Positions 41,138-49,779 of a stretch of 54,465 bases of DNA are shown in pieces; position 1 is the stretch's first letter, and each line of letters opens with the position of its first letter. Where the stretch lies: contig JAPPBT010000029.1 of the NCBI GenBank assembly GCA_026702745.1, positions 1 through 54,465 on the forward strand, read 5' to 3'. The translations under genes and the position numbers were made by a program. The stretch comes from Gemmatimonadota bacterium (lineage in GTDB: Bacteria; JAAXHH01). A model generated the notes under the pieces. That model saw only the letters and a list, made by a program, of their open reading frames with translations, had not been told where the DNA came from and did not search any database.

Positions 41138-41248
41138 ATGCTGATCCCGGTACGTTGTATTTGCACCTGGTCAGGACAGGTTCCCACGCTGATCTTTTTG
41201 AGTAATAATCTCTCAGGTTCTGCACAGCCCGGTAACAAACCACTTTGA
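41138..41248 (+). pseudogene. possible remnant of the partner toxin
   Basis: One base after the antitoxin stop an ATG opens a 36-codon frame beginning MLIPVR. That resembles the first residues of YafQ-type toxins (MLxPVxT), but nothing after it resembles the family. It runs into the start of the esterase. It may be a decayed toxin or chance. Confidence 0.2.
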
Positions 41249-41913
41249 CTGATCTCCCCGTAATAGAACGCGTATCCAACAATCTGGCCGAGGTCAACGC
41301 ATCCATCATCTGGCTCCATGGACTGGGTGCGGATGGAAACGATTTTGCGCCGATTGTTCCGCAACTGGACCTGCCGTCGGCTTACGCGGTCCGTTTCTTG
41401 TTCCCTTCAGCGCCATCCATCCCGGTGACGATCAATCAGGGGATGGTGATGCCCGCGTGGTACGACATCATGGAACTGGGCGAAAACCGGCGTCTCGACG
41501 AAGACGGGTTGCGCGCTTCCGCCGGTAGGGTGCATGCGTTGTTGCATCAGGAGATCGATCGGGGCGTACCGAGCGAACGGATCCTGCTGGCGGGCTTCTC
41601 CCAGGGCGGCGCGGTCTGCCTCGAAGCCGGGCTGTCGTTTCAGGACCGGATCGGCGGCATCATTGCCCTGTCCACCTACTTTCCCACGGCCGCCAGCGTC
41701 GTCGTGCGTACGGCTCAGTCCGGGCTTCCCGTACTGGTCTGCCACGGATCAGTGGATCCGATGCTGAATGAATCCCTGGGACGCGCCGCCGCCGAATCCC
41801 TCAGGCGACTGGGCATGGAACCCGAATACCACGCGTATCCCATGGCCCACCAGGTGTGTACGCAGGAAATCGTCCAGATCGGTCAATGGATCCGTGCCGT
41901 ACTGGGGAACTAA
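41245..41913 (+). CDS. carboxylesterase/phospholipase family hydrolase
   Basis: This 222-residue alpha/beta hydrolase shows SIIWLHGLGADGNDFAPIVP (oxyanion region), the nucleophile elbow LAGFSQGGAV, then the acid in CHGSVDPML and the catalytic His in YPMAHQVC. This is the pattern of the EstB/lysophospholipase-thioesterase group. It starts with TTG at 41245 without a recognisable ribosome site, so the true start is the least certain part. Confidence 0.9.
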   Translation: MTDLPVIERVSNNLAEVNASIIWLHGLGADGNDFAPIVPQLDLPSAYAVRFLFPSAPSIPVTINQGMVMPAWYDIMELGENRRLDEDGLRASAGRVHALLHQEIDRGVPSERILLAGFSQGGAVCLEAGLSFQDRIGGIIALSTYFPTAASVVVRTAQSGLPVLVCHGSVDPMLNESLGRAAAESLRRLGMEPEYHAYPMAHQVCTQEIVQIGQWIRAVLGN

Positions 41914-41927
41914 GGGAAGTGTTTTGG

Positions 41928-41949
41928 AGAGGCGTACCGGAAAGCCTCT
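41928..41949. terminator. weak hairpin between convergent genes
   Basis: AGAGGC and GCCTCT form a 6-bp stem with a 10-nt loop, followed by GAGTTTAATT. It lies between the convergent esterase and amidohydrolase genes and could end either transcript. The stem is short. Confidence 0.3.
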
Positions 41950-41977
41950 GAGTTTAATTCGCCGGTTCAAGCCCCCA

Positions 41978-42733
41978 TCAAGCCTTCAGCAGTCCCGCCG
42001 CGTTATCTTTCACAATCCCCACGACCGCATCATCTTGAAGATCGGTGAGTACCCGCGCCACGGATGCCGCCGGCATGAATACCGGGGCGTGGGAGCCAAA
42101 AAGCAGCTTGCTCCCGATTCCCGCGTCTACGAGCATCTTCACGCTGTCCACCCCATCCACCTGGGAAGTATCCGCGTAAAGACCGGCCAGATCACGGACT
42201 TGCGCCGCGAAGCCCTTCAAAGTAGCCGCGCTCGCTCCGCCCATAACCAGTTTCAAATCGGGATGGCGCTTCGCCGCTTCCACCACGTCTCTTGTCGGTA
42301 CGTCGGGAACCTGCGCCATCGAGTGATGTCGCCGCGGGTCGTCAATGCGGATCTGGACCATCACTACCAGGCTCGTTCGGCCCGCCTCTTCGAACAGCAC
42401 ATCCGCCCCGGCCAGGTCATACCCTCCATAACCCGGCAGCAGCTTGATCATGCGGACGGCACGATGTTCCAACGCCGTCTCCAACGCTGCAGGCCAGGTA
42501 GGCAGCGTCGGATCGATGACCGGTACGGGGCTGATGTCGTCGTACTCATCTGCGGCTTCATAGATCACCGAATTGCATAGATGCGGGTTGGCGCTCCACG
42601 CGGCTGCGAGGGGAGCTATGAAAACCCGCTCCACGCCGTATGCGCGTAATGAAGACCGTACCGAAGCGACGTCGTACGGCACGTTTACCAGGGCAGGCCA
42701 TGGACCGGTCCAGGCGTTGATGTCAACGATCAT
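41978..42733 (-). CDS. amidohydrolase-fold protein with altered metal site
   Basis: This 251-residue protein belongs to the amidohydrolase-2 (TIM-barrel) family by its overall pattern (MIKLLPGYGGYDLAG, KLVMGGASAATLKG, GLYADTSQV, KLLFGSHAPVFMP). The N-terminal metal motif His-x-His is replaced (MIVDINAWTG), and the late GSD Asp is His in GSHAP. A normal metallohydrolase centre is therefore unlikely. Its start overlaps the stop of the related gene at 42730 by four bases, so the two proteins are made together and may pair. Confidence 0.82.
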   Translation of the reverse strand: MIVDINAWTGPWPALVNVPYDVASVRSSLRAYGVERVFIAPLAAAWSANPHLCNSVIYEAADEYDDISPVPVIDPTLPTWPAALETALEHRAVRMIKLLPGYGGYDLAGADVLFEEAGRTSLVVMVQIRIDDPRRHHSMAQVPDVPTRDVVEAAKRHPDLKLVMGGASAATLKGFAAQVRDLAGLYADTSQVDGVDSVKMLVDAGIGSKLLFGSHAPVFMPAASVARVLTDLQDDAVVGIVKDNAAGLLKA

Positions 42734-43566
42734 GACGGATCTCCGGAATCTTCGCGCAACTTCAATATCCGCAACGCGTTATCCCACAGGATCGCGCATT
42801 TGTCGTCGTCCGATATGTCCGCCCCCAGGACCTTGTTCATCGTGACGCCGAAGTGCCGGATGGGCGCGTCTGAGCCGTAGACGACCCGATGAGCGCCAAG
42901 CCTGCGGACGGCCGCTTCGACCATGCCGCTTTCCGGATCGCCGCCCGAGGTATCAACCACGATGTTCGGCACGTCGGCGATCGCCTCGATGCCCCGGTGA
43001 CCCACGCCGTTGAGATGGGCCATGATGATCCTCGCCCGGGGATGGCGGCGGGCAAGGTCGGCCACGTCGAAGGGCGTGGACTCGCCGGGCAGGTTGCCGG
43101 TGGTCTTCAACCAGGCGTGTTGCAGCACCGGGACGTCTAATGACACGGCGGCTTCCATAATCGGGTCGAGCCCGGGGTCCGTTGCCCGGCGGGCGACCCA
43201 GAGCTTGACCCCGTTCATGGCCTGACTCCCGACGCACCGTTCGATCTCGGCGACAGCCTCGTCCGAAAAGGCGGGCGTTACGTAGCAGAACGGCAGGATC
43301 GCGTCGGGTTGCGCGTCCCGCATTCGCAACACGTAGTCGTTGGCCTGCCGGCACTGGTCGGGCGTGGGTTCATAGGGCGTGGTTTCATGCAGCGAAAACA
43401 CGCACATCCTGGTCACGCCGGAACGGCGGGCGGTCGCGATCAGCCTTTCCGCGTCCTCGACAGGCGAGGAAACCCCATAGGTGCCGAAGCAGTTCAGGGG
43501 ATGTACGTGGATATCCAGCACCGGACCACCGGGCAGGAGTTTCTGACGCAGGGAGGCGAGGGCCAT
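42730..43566 (-). CDS. amidohydrolase family protein
   Basis: This 278-residue protein has the intact N-terminal metal motif VLDIHVHPLNCFG, a mid-barrel His in VLQHAWLKTTG and IIMAHLNGVGHRG, and the terminal Asp in VVYGSDAPIRHFG. It belongs to the amidohydrolase-2 group with decarboxylases and lactonases. It is translationally coupled (ATGA) to the metal-site-deficient paralogue at 41978, an active plus inactive arrangement. Substrate unknown. Confidence 0.87.
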   Translation of the reverse strand: MALASLRQKLLPGGPVLDIHVHPLNCFGTYGVSSPVEDAERLIATARRSGVTRMCVFSLHETTPYEPTPDQCRQANDYVLRMRDAQPDAILPFCYVTPAFSDEAVAEIERCVGSQAMNGVKLWVARRATDPGLDPIMEAAVSLDVPVLQHAWLKTTGNLPGESTPFDVADLARRHPRARIIMAHLNGVGHRGIEAIADVPNIVVDTSGGDPESGMVEAAVRRLGAHRVVYGSDAPIRHFGVTMNKVLGADISDDDKCAILWDNALRILKLREDSGDPS

Positions 43567-43661
43567 GGCAATTAGGCAACGAGGTGTATTGCGTGACGGG
43601 GCACGGTGCCCGGAACAGAGCCGGGCACGGACGGGTCGTTACTACAGGCAGAGAGAAGCCG

Positions 43662-44510
43662 TTACAGCCGGTAGAAGGAGACAGCGTTGTCGTGAAACAG
43701 CTTGCGCCTTTCGGCATCCGAGAATCCGCTGGTCGCCCAGGACAGGGTCTCGACCCAGCGCGGGTACTCCGTGGCCTGGAAGGCGACGGGCCAGTCCCCG
43801 CCGTACATGACCCGGTCGATGCCGAAACACGCGATCACGTGGTCGATGTAGGGCTTCAGGTCCTCGGGCTTCCACCGCGCCATGTCCGCCTCGGTGACTA
43901 GGCCCGATACTTTGCAGTAGACATTGGGCATTTCGGCCAGGGTCCTCAGCTCTTCCTTCCAAGGGTCGAAGACCTGGTTTTTAATGTCGGGCTTGCCGAT
44001 ATGGTCCAGGATGAAGGAGACTTCGGGGCACTGCCGGACGAATTTTATCACATTCGCCAGCTGTGGGTGGAAGATGCAGATATCGAAGGACAGCCCGTGG
44101 GACGGCAGAAGGCGGACCCCTTCGATGAACCCGGGCTGCAGGCAAAAGCCGGCGTCCTCGGACTGCAGCAGGCGCCGGATGCCCTTGACCAGGGGTAAAC
44201 GGGCCAGCGCCTCGAGGTCGGCCTCGGCCGCGGCGCCCCTTTCGAGCAGCGCGTTGGCCACGATCCCGCGGATCCGACCGTCCTGCCGGGCAAGACCGGA
44301 TACCCATTCCGCTTCCTGAACGTGCAGGCCGGCGTCGCATTCGCATTGCACGAAGACCATCTGCTCCACCTGAACATCCCCACAGGCCTGCCGGTATTCA
44401 TCCAACAGGTACTGCTGATTCAGCAGTGGGATATCGTCCAGCCAGCTGTACCTCAGGTGATTCGGGTCCCAGAGATGTACGTGGGTGTCGACAATGGGAA
44501 AGTCCACCAT
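43662..44510 (-). CDS. amidohydrolase, lactonase-like (L-fuconolactonase group)
   Basis: This 282-residue protein opens IVDTHVHLWDPNHLRYSWL, typical of the L-fuconolactonase and 2-pyrone-4,6-dicarboxylate lactonase group of amidohydrolases. FILDHIGKPDIKNQ and VMYGGDWPVAFQATEY give the remaining active-site residues, and GIRRLLQ is a family signature. It may open a sugar lactone. It is transcribed leftward, away from the Nramp-like gene. Confidence 0.88.
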   Translation of the reverse strand: MVDFPIVDTHVHLWDPNHLRYSWLDDIPLLNQQYLLDEYRQACGDVQVEQMVFVQCECDAGLHVQEAEWVSGLARQDGRIRGIVANALLERGAAAEADLEALARLPLVKGIRRLLQSEDAGFCLQPGFIEGVRLLPSHGLSFDICIFHPQLANVIKFVRQCPEVSFILDHIGKPDIKNQVFDPWKEELRTLAEMPNVYCKVSGLVTEADMARWKPEDLKPYIDHVIACFGIDRVMYGGDWPVAFQATEYPRWVETLSWATSGFSDAERRKLFHDNAVSFYRL

Positions 44511-44641
44511 GACAATGTCCTCGGCTTTGTCTACGGTAACGGCGACTCAAGAAGAATCAGGGCGATATGAAGACTGGATGATCAAGAGACCATACTACCC
44601 GGGAGCGTGTTTCCCGTCAACGGTAATCCCTGCTTTTATGC

Positions 44642-44670
44642 TTGAACTGTACCCCATCCGCATGTACAAT
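44642..44670 (+). promoter_or_regulatory. sigma-70-type promoter for the Nramp-like gene
   Basis: TTGAAC (44642-44647), a 17-nt spacer and TACAAT (44665-44670; five of six consensus bases) lie about 120 bases upstream of the proposed start. The leader 44677-44789 shows no riboswitch that I recognise. Confidence 0.55.
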
Positions 44671-44789
44671 GCTGGATCGTTTCAAAATCGTTCCCAATGC
44701 CTATCAGGTAAGTCCGAGTTGGCCGACATTGAGTCGCCCCGACCGACTGCGTGTATACCTGGACGCAGCCCACTATCGGATCCCACTTC

Positions 44790-46244
44790 ATGTCCGCCGA
44801 AACCGCCACCGAAAACACCCGTCCACTCGGTCGCCTGTCGCCCCTGAAGCTGGCCGCCGTGCCCACCTTTGCCGGCATGCTGAAGTACGTCGGTCCCGGC
44901 ATCGTCTGGGCCGGACTGGCCCAGGGCAGCGGCGAGCTCATCTGGTGGCCCTACCTGACCGCCAAGTACGGCGCGGCCTTCATCGGCCTGCTCATCCCGG
45001 CCGCCCTGATGCAGTACTGGGTCAACGTGGAGATCGCCCGGTATACGATCATGACGGGCGAGACGGCCTTGACCGGCTTCAGCCGCATCGGGAAGTGGTA
45101 CGTGTCGGCCATCTGGGTCGGGGTGTTCCTCGAGAACATCTGGTTCGGCGCCTACGCGTCGGCGGGCGGCGGCGCCCTGGCGGAGCTAACGGGGTTCCCC
45201 TACGGATGGACGGTCCGCGGCCAGTCGCTCTTCTGGGCCTACCTGACCATCGGGATCTACCTGGTCGCCCTGTTCATGGGCCGGGTGGTCTACCTGATCG
45301 TGGAACGGCTCACCATAGCCGTGGTCGTCATCACGATGGTGGGGATCGCCTTTGCCGTCTTCCAGCGGCCGGTTCTGGACGTGGCGGGCGAGTTCTTCGG
45401 CGTCCTGCTGACGCCTGGCTACCACAGGCCCGCGAACTGGGACCCGGCGGACCTGTCCACGGTGCTCACCGCCATCGTCTTCGCCGGCGCCGGCGGGTTC
45501 GGTCAGCTCTTCCTCTCCTACTGGATGCGGGACAAGGGCGTGGGCATGTCGGCCTATATCGGGCGTGTAACCAGCCCCCTGCGCACCGCGCCGGAGGCCA
45601 TCTCGGCCACGGGGTACGCCTTCGAGGACAACGAGGCCAACCGGACGAATTACGGGAAGTTCATGCGGTACCTGAAGCTCGAATCCGGCCTAGGCGTGGC
45701 GCTGAACCTGGTTACAACCATCATCATGTGCTGGCTGGCGTGGGCCCTGCTCAAGCCGCAGGGCATCGTTCCCGAGGGTTGGGAAATCGCCGTGGTGCAG
45801 TCGGCCTTCTTCGAGGTCAGCTGGGGCGCCATCGGCAAGGTCGTATTCCTGATCGTCGCCGCGGCGTTTCTGTGCGATGCCTGGCTGCAGTCCACCGACG
45901 GGTTCGCCCGCATGCAGGCCGATTTTATCTACGCCAACGTGAAGCGGGCGCGGCGGTACCATTTCCGGACGCTGTACTACGGATTCGTCGTGGTGTTCAC
46001 CGTGCTTACGACCATCACGCTGCCCCTCGCGCAGCCGGGGGATCTGCTCATCATACGGGGCGTCATCGCCTTCATGGCCATGGGACTCTTCTGTCCAGGA
46101 CTGATCTACCTGAACTACGTCCTCGTTCCCCGGGCCTTCCCCGCGTGGGTCAAACCCCATCCCCTCACGCGCGTAATCATGGTCGCCATCACCGCGACCT
46201 ACATCTCCATCGGGCTCTGGTACATCTTCGTGCGGTTGGCCTGA
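44790..46244 (+). CDS. Nramp-like membrane transporter lacking the DPGN motif
   Basis: This 484-residue protein has about 11 hydrophobic helices and overall Nramp/SLC11 resemblance. The first-helix metal motif Asp-Pro-Gly-Asn is replaced: the segment reads YVGPGIVWAGLAQGSGE, and the Met-Pro-His motif of helix 6 is not seen either. It probably carries something other than Mn(II) or Fe(II), or works by another mechanism. I take the ATG at 44790 (MSAETATENTR); a GTG at 44751 would add 13 residues. Confidence 0.82.
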   Translation: MSAETATENTRPLGRLSPLKLAAVPTFAGMLKYVGPGIVWAGLAQGSGELIWWPYLTAKYGAAFIGLLIPAALMQYWVNVEIARYTIMTGETALTGFSRIGKWYVSAIWVGVFLENIWFGAYASAGGGALAELTGFPYGWTVRGQSLFWAYLTIGIYLVALFMGRVVYLIVERLTIAVVVITMVGIAFAVFQRPVLDVAGEFFGVLLTPGYHRPANWDPADLSTVLTAIVFAGAGGFGQLFLSYWMRDKGVGMSAYIGRVTSPLRTAPEAISATGYAFEDNEANRTNYGKFMRYLKLESGLGVALNLVTTIIMCWLAWALLKPQGIVPEGWEIAVVQSAFFEVSWGAIGKVVFLIVAAAFLCDAWLQSTDGFARMQADFIYANVKRARRYHFRTLYYGFVVVFTVLTTITLPLAQPGDLLIIRGVIAFMAMGLFCPGLIYLNYVLVPRAFPAWVKPHPLTRVIMVAITATYISIGLWYIFVRLA

Positions 46245-46250
46245 TTATCG

Positions 46251-46925
46251 TTACCCAGACCCTGACCAGATGGACGACCAGTGGGCCGGTATATGATCGT
46301 TGCTTACGTCCACGTCATACCAGTTCAGCATCATGTTGTGCCACTCCGGTTTTGCCACCGCCAAGCCATACACTGAGGTATCCGGGTTGCGTTCCCTGAT
46401 CGCGGTGGCGGCCAGGGACAGCGTCTTCCCGGTCGCGATGAAGTCATCCACGATGATGACCGTCTCGGCATCCACAACGGCCGATTGGTAGGCCGCATCT
46501 TCCAGCAGCAGTTTACGAAACTCGGGATCCAGTCCCCCTCTCCCTGTAGACAGATGGGGTTCTTTCGACAGCAGGCCCGGCTGGTACCCGCAGTCACCCG
46601 CGCAACGATCCGCAAGCAAAGCGATCACGCCATCGGGATCCGCGACTTTCTCCGTGGAGCGAAGCGCCGGCGCAAAGACCGTCCGTCCAGGGTCCAGTCC
46701 AAGACCGCATAACAGGATAGGGGCCACGTGCGCCATGAGCCTTGCCGCGCCTTCAGTCGTAGCGTCGTCGGGATCGAATTTGAACCTTGTAAACCGGGCG
46801 GTCCATGGGTCCTCGGGGCGGTCTTCGAGGCGGTATCCCACTGTGAAAGCGGCCGCCAGGCCGTCGTCGAAAGTCAGCGTGTCATATCGAAGGAGATGGT
46901 GAAAAACAACGGGAAGGACGGACAT
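46251..46925 (-). CDS. phosphoribosyltransferase-domain protein
   Basis: This 224-residue protein has the PRPP-binding signature VIIVDDFIATGKTLSLAATAI (about residues 155-175) and a Ser/Thr-rich phosphate region. The N-terminal 100 residues are unusual for the fold. It may be a purine salvage or ComF-like enzyme, but the base specificity cannot be read. It converges with the Nramp-like gene, with only six bases between the stops, and follows the HAD gene by 21 bases. Confidence 0.8.
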   Translation of the reverse strand: MSVLPVVFHHLLRYDTLTFDDGLAAAFTVGYRLEDRPEDPWTARFTRFKFDPDDATTEGAARLMAHVAPILLCGLGLDPGRTVFAPALRSTEKVADPDGVIALLADRCAGDCGYQPGLLSKEPHLSTGRGGLDPEFRKLLLEDAAYQSAVVDAETVIIVDDFIATGKTLSLAATAIRERNPDTSVYGLAVAKPEWHNMMLNWYDVDVSNDHIPAHWSSIWSGSG

Positions 46926-46946
46926 TGCAACGCTCTGGAGGGTAGA

Positions 46947-47654
46947 TCAGTCTTTCTGCTTGGAAGTGGATTCCAGGATCCGGAGGATGTTTTCCGCTGG
47001 TTCGAATCCATTGATCTCGGCGGCGAGAGAATGATCGGGGCAGGTACGGCGGTAGCGGTTCAGCCAGATCGCCTTCATCCCGCTTCCGGTGGCGCCCAGG
47101 ATATCATTTTCCCACGAATCCCCGATCATCGTGACCGTCCGCACGCCAAGTTGACTCAAAGCGTATTGGAATATCTGCGGATCCGGTTTGGCTGCGCCCA
47201 CCTCCTCGGATATGGCCAGGGCGTCGAGCGGCAGGAGGTCGAAGTATTCCAGCTTGTCCCGCTGGTGCCGCGAACTGCCATTGGTGACGACGCCGATCTT
47301 CATCCGACCCCGCAGGGAATCGAGCAGCGCCTCGACGCCCGGAACCAGGCGCGTGTTGTCCTGTAACGCGCGCAGGTAGGCCTCCGCCGCCTCGGCTGCC
47401 GCGTCCGTTTCCAATCCATAATGGCGGCAGATCCCGCGCATGTGCTCGCGACCGGCTTCCTCTTCCGACAGACTGCCATCAAGCATGCGCCGGTAGTTGG
47501 CCCTCAATTCCCCGTCGTGGACGAGTTCCAGTTCCTCCAGCGGAACCGCCTTTAACTGCGGCACGATCTCCTGCACCGTGCGCAGCCCGTGACGGCGTGC
47601 GTACTGGAGATCCACCAGGGTGTCATCCAGATCGAAGAGGACGGCCGCACTCAT
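46947..47654 (-). CDS. HAD-superfamily phosphatase (YjjG-like)
   Basis: This 235-residue protein has all HAD motifs: LFDLDDTLVDLQYARR (motif I), GVVTNGSSRHQRDKL (II), the Lys of AAKPDPQIFQYAL (III) and MIGDSWENDILGATGSG (IV). A helical cap follows motif I. It resembles 5'-nucleotidase or phosphoglycolate-phosphatase-like enzymes. With the phosphoribosyltransferase downstream, a nucleotide substrate is plausible. Confidence 0.9.
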   Translation of the reverse strand: MSAAVLFDLDDTLVDLQYARRHGLRTVQEIVPQLKAVPLEELELVHDGELRANYRRMLDGSLSEEEAGREHMRGICRHYGLETDAAAEAAEAYLRALQDNTRLVPGVEALLDSLRGRMKIGVVTNGSSRHQRDKLEYFDLLPLDALAISEEVGAAKPDPQIFQYALSQLGVRTVTMIGDSWENDILGATGSGMKAIWLNRYRRTCPDHSLAAEINGFEPAENILRILESTSKQKD

Positions 47655-47771
47655 GTCAGGCTTTCATGGCAACCGGTTAGGCGCCGGGGCGACGCCCCAC
47701 GGAAGACCCGCCGGGGCAAGGTCCTTCGGGAGAAGACCCATCGGTATACACCATCGGAGATTCTCAACCCC

Positions 47772-49157
47772 CTACACCACTGCCGGCGCCATGCGCGCCG
47801 TTCTTTCCTCGGCGATACGTACTCCGGCCTCGATGATTTCCAGGGATTCGTCGATCTGGGCTTCGGTGATGGTGATCGGCGGCATGAACCGCAGTACCTG
47901 GGAACCCGACAGCTCCATGAAGCGCAGGCTGAGCGGATCTTTGTCAAGCATCCTGGGCACGATGGGCAGCCAGAGACCGTTTTCGTAGCAGTACTCCGTC
48001 ACCAGGGCGGCGCCTTCGAAATTGGGCTCCCGGCTCTGCTTGTCCGTCACCAGTTCGAGCCCCAGGCACAGGCCCAGCCCCCGGGCCTCGCCCACGATCT
48101 CGTAGGTTTCCTCCATCACCTTGAGCCGGTCCATGAAGTAGTTGCCCACGACCCGGGCGTTTTCCACCAGGTTCTCACGATCGACGATCTCGATATTGGC
48201 CAGTCCGGTCTCGCAGAGCAGCGGGTCTCCGGCGTGGGATGAGAAGGGCATGAATCCCTTCGCCACCGCGGCGTCCGCGATCTCCTCGCTGGTCATCACC
48301 GCACAGAGGGGCACGGCGCCTCCAAGCCCCTTGGAGCAGGTCACGATGTCGGGCACGAAATCGAAGTGCTCGAAGGCGAACCACTTGCCCGTACGTCCGA
48401 AGCACGTCAGGGCTTCATCCGCCACGGTCAGGATGTCCCGTTCCTTGCAGATTTCCACGATCCGCTGGATCCACTCTTTCGAAGGCACGATCTGTCCCGC
48501 CGCGCTCATGAGCGGTTCGAAGAAGAAGGCCGCGGGCCGACCGGAGGTGGACGAGTCGATCACGTTCTCCGCCGCGTCCGCGCATCCCAGGTTGCAACAG
48601 GCATCGTCCCGGCAGAACTGGCAGCGGTATTCGTAGGGCGTAGGGATGAACGAAGCGCCCGTGGGCATGGGACCGTATCCTTCCCGAAGCATGCCGCCCC
48701 GGCCGGTGATGGACGCGCTGCCGTAGGATTGGCCGTGGTAGCCGCGCATCAGGGCGATCACCTCGAAGCGGTCCGTGTACTTCCGCACGAGGCGCAGGGC
48801 CATTTCATTGGATTCAGATCCCGTGCAGGCGAAGAAGGACTTCTGCAGCGGGTCCGGCGCGATCTCGGCCATCTTCTTGGCCAGCAGCACCTCCGACGGC
48901 GCGATGAAGGTCGTACCCACCTGGATGATCTTATGGGCCTGGTCGCAGAGGGCCTTCACGTAATCCGGGTGGGAATGGCCCAGCGTTACGCATAATTGCC
49001 CCGATTGAAAATCGATGAAACGCCGGCCTTCCACGTCCCACATGTAGAGCCCGTCACCGCGTTCGGGAACCAGCGGCGCGGTGCGCATCGGATGACGCAG
49101 AAGGTACTGGTTGCCGAGTTCGAGCCAGCCCTTGTTCGTGGTGGGTAGCGACGCCAT
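47772..49157 (-). CDS. class III PLP aminotransferase with Cys-rich insert
   Basis: This 461-residue enzyme has GLYMWDVEGRRFIDFQSG, CTGSESNEMALRLVRKYT, MRGYHGQSYGS, VADEALTCFGRTGKW and the PLP Lys in DIVTCSKGLGGAVP, as in the ornithine/4-aminobutyrate/2,2-dialkylglycine group. Residues about 177-191 form a cysteine cluster (CQFCRDDACCNLGC), which might bind a metal. AGGAG precedes the ATG. Substrate unknown. The 283-base gap to the cupin gene (49158-49440) holds a promoter and GCCGTGC-rich short repeats near 49270-49315. Confidence 0.88.
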   Translation of the reverse strand: MASLPTTNKGWLELGNQYLLRHPMRTAPLVPERGDGLYMWDVEGRRFIDFQSGQLCVTLGHSHPDYVKALCDQAHKIIQVGTTFIAPSEVLLAKKMAEIAPDPLQKSFFACTGSESNEMALRLVRKYTDRFEVIALMRGYHGQSYGSASITGRGGMLREGYGPMPTGASFIPTPYEYRCQFCRDDACCNLGCADAAENVIDSSTSGRPAAFFFEPLMSAAGQIVPSKEWIQRIVEICKERDILTVADEALTCFGRTGKWFAFEHFDFVPDIVTCSKGLGGAVPLCAVMTSEEIADAAVAKGFMPFSSHAGDPLLCETGLANIEIVDRENLVENARVVGNYFMDRLKVMEETYEIVGEARGLGLCLGLELVTDKQSREPNFEGAALVTEYCYENGLWLPIVPRMLDKDPLSLRFMELSGSQVLRFMPPITITEAQIDESLEIIEAGVRIAEERTARMAPAVV

Positions 49158-49337
49158 GATCCGTCTCCTGAAGTTGCTTAAGCTTTGATGGTGACCAGCG
49201 TGGTTTTAAGGGGGAAAGAGGTAAGGCCATGCTAAACCGGCACCACCGGCCTGTCAATACAATTCGCCGGTGCCACACGCCCGTGCCGAACGGCCGTGCG
49301 GGTCGGCCGTGCCGCTGCGAGGAGCCTGAGATAGTTT

Positions 49338-49366
49338 TTGCCTTGTTGCCGGCCCGGTTCTATCTT
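49338..49366 (+). promoter_or_regulatory. sigma-70-type promoter for the cupin gene
   Basis: TTGCCT (49338-49343), a 17-nt spacer and TATCTT (49361-49366) lie 75 bases upstream of the cupin start. It would serve the coupled cupin and Gfo/Idh genes. Confidence 0.45.
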
Positions 49367-49440
49367 CAATCCGAGCAACATAGCGTGTTTGCATGCGATG
49401 TAATTGCAGGGGTACGTTGATACATGGGCAGGGTCGAATC

Positions 49441-49779
49441 ATGGTCATAAAGCCGGATCACTCGAAACACTACAAATGGGGTAACGACTGCGATGGATGG
49501 CACCTGCTGAACACGGCATCTTTGAGCGTAATCAAAGAAAGGGTGCCCAAAGGCGGCGTGGAGGAGATGCACTTTCACCGAAAAGCGCAACAGCTGTTCT
49601 ATGTACTACAGGGTGTTGCCACTATTCAACTGGGGGAGGAGACCTACAGGGTACCTCGAGGAGAGGCCATGCATGTTCCCCCGAAAACGCCGCATCGACT
49701 GGAAAACACCGGCGAGGAAGAACTCATTTTCCTCGTCATTTCCCAACCACATAGCCATACGGACAAGATCACACTATGA
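49441..49779 (+). CDS. small cupin-domain protein
   Basis: This 112-residue single-domain cupin has the metal-binding motif 1 (GGVEEMHFHRKAQQLFYVLQG split as GVEEMHFHRKAQQLFYVL) and motif 2 (VPPKTPHRLENTGE). The His, His, Glu-equivalent and late His ligands are present or conservatively replaced. Such cupins act as isomerases, dioxygenases or sugar-binding subunits. The stop overlaps the Gfo/Idh start (ATGA), so the two probably act on one compound. Confidence 0.88.
   Translation: MVIKPDHSKHYKWGNDCDGWHLLNTASLSVIKERVPKGGVEEMHFHRKAQQLFYVLQGVATIQLGEETYRVPRGEAMHVPPKTPHRLENTGEEELIFLVISQPHSHTDKITL

Noticed and set aside
41245-41260. Esterase start moved downstream for lack of a ribosome site
   Set aside because: No ATG or GTG with a better site occurs before the conserved HGLGADG segment, so the TTG at 41245 was kept.
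44642-46399. 585-codon plus-strand frame in another register over the Nramp-like gene
   Set aside because: Arg/Gly/His-rich product without motifs; the true frame has membrane helices.
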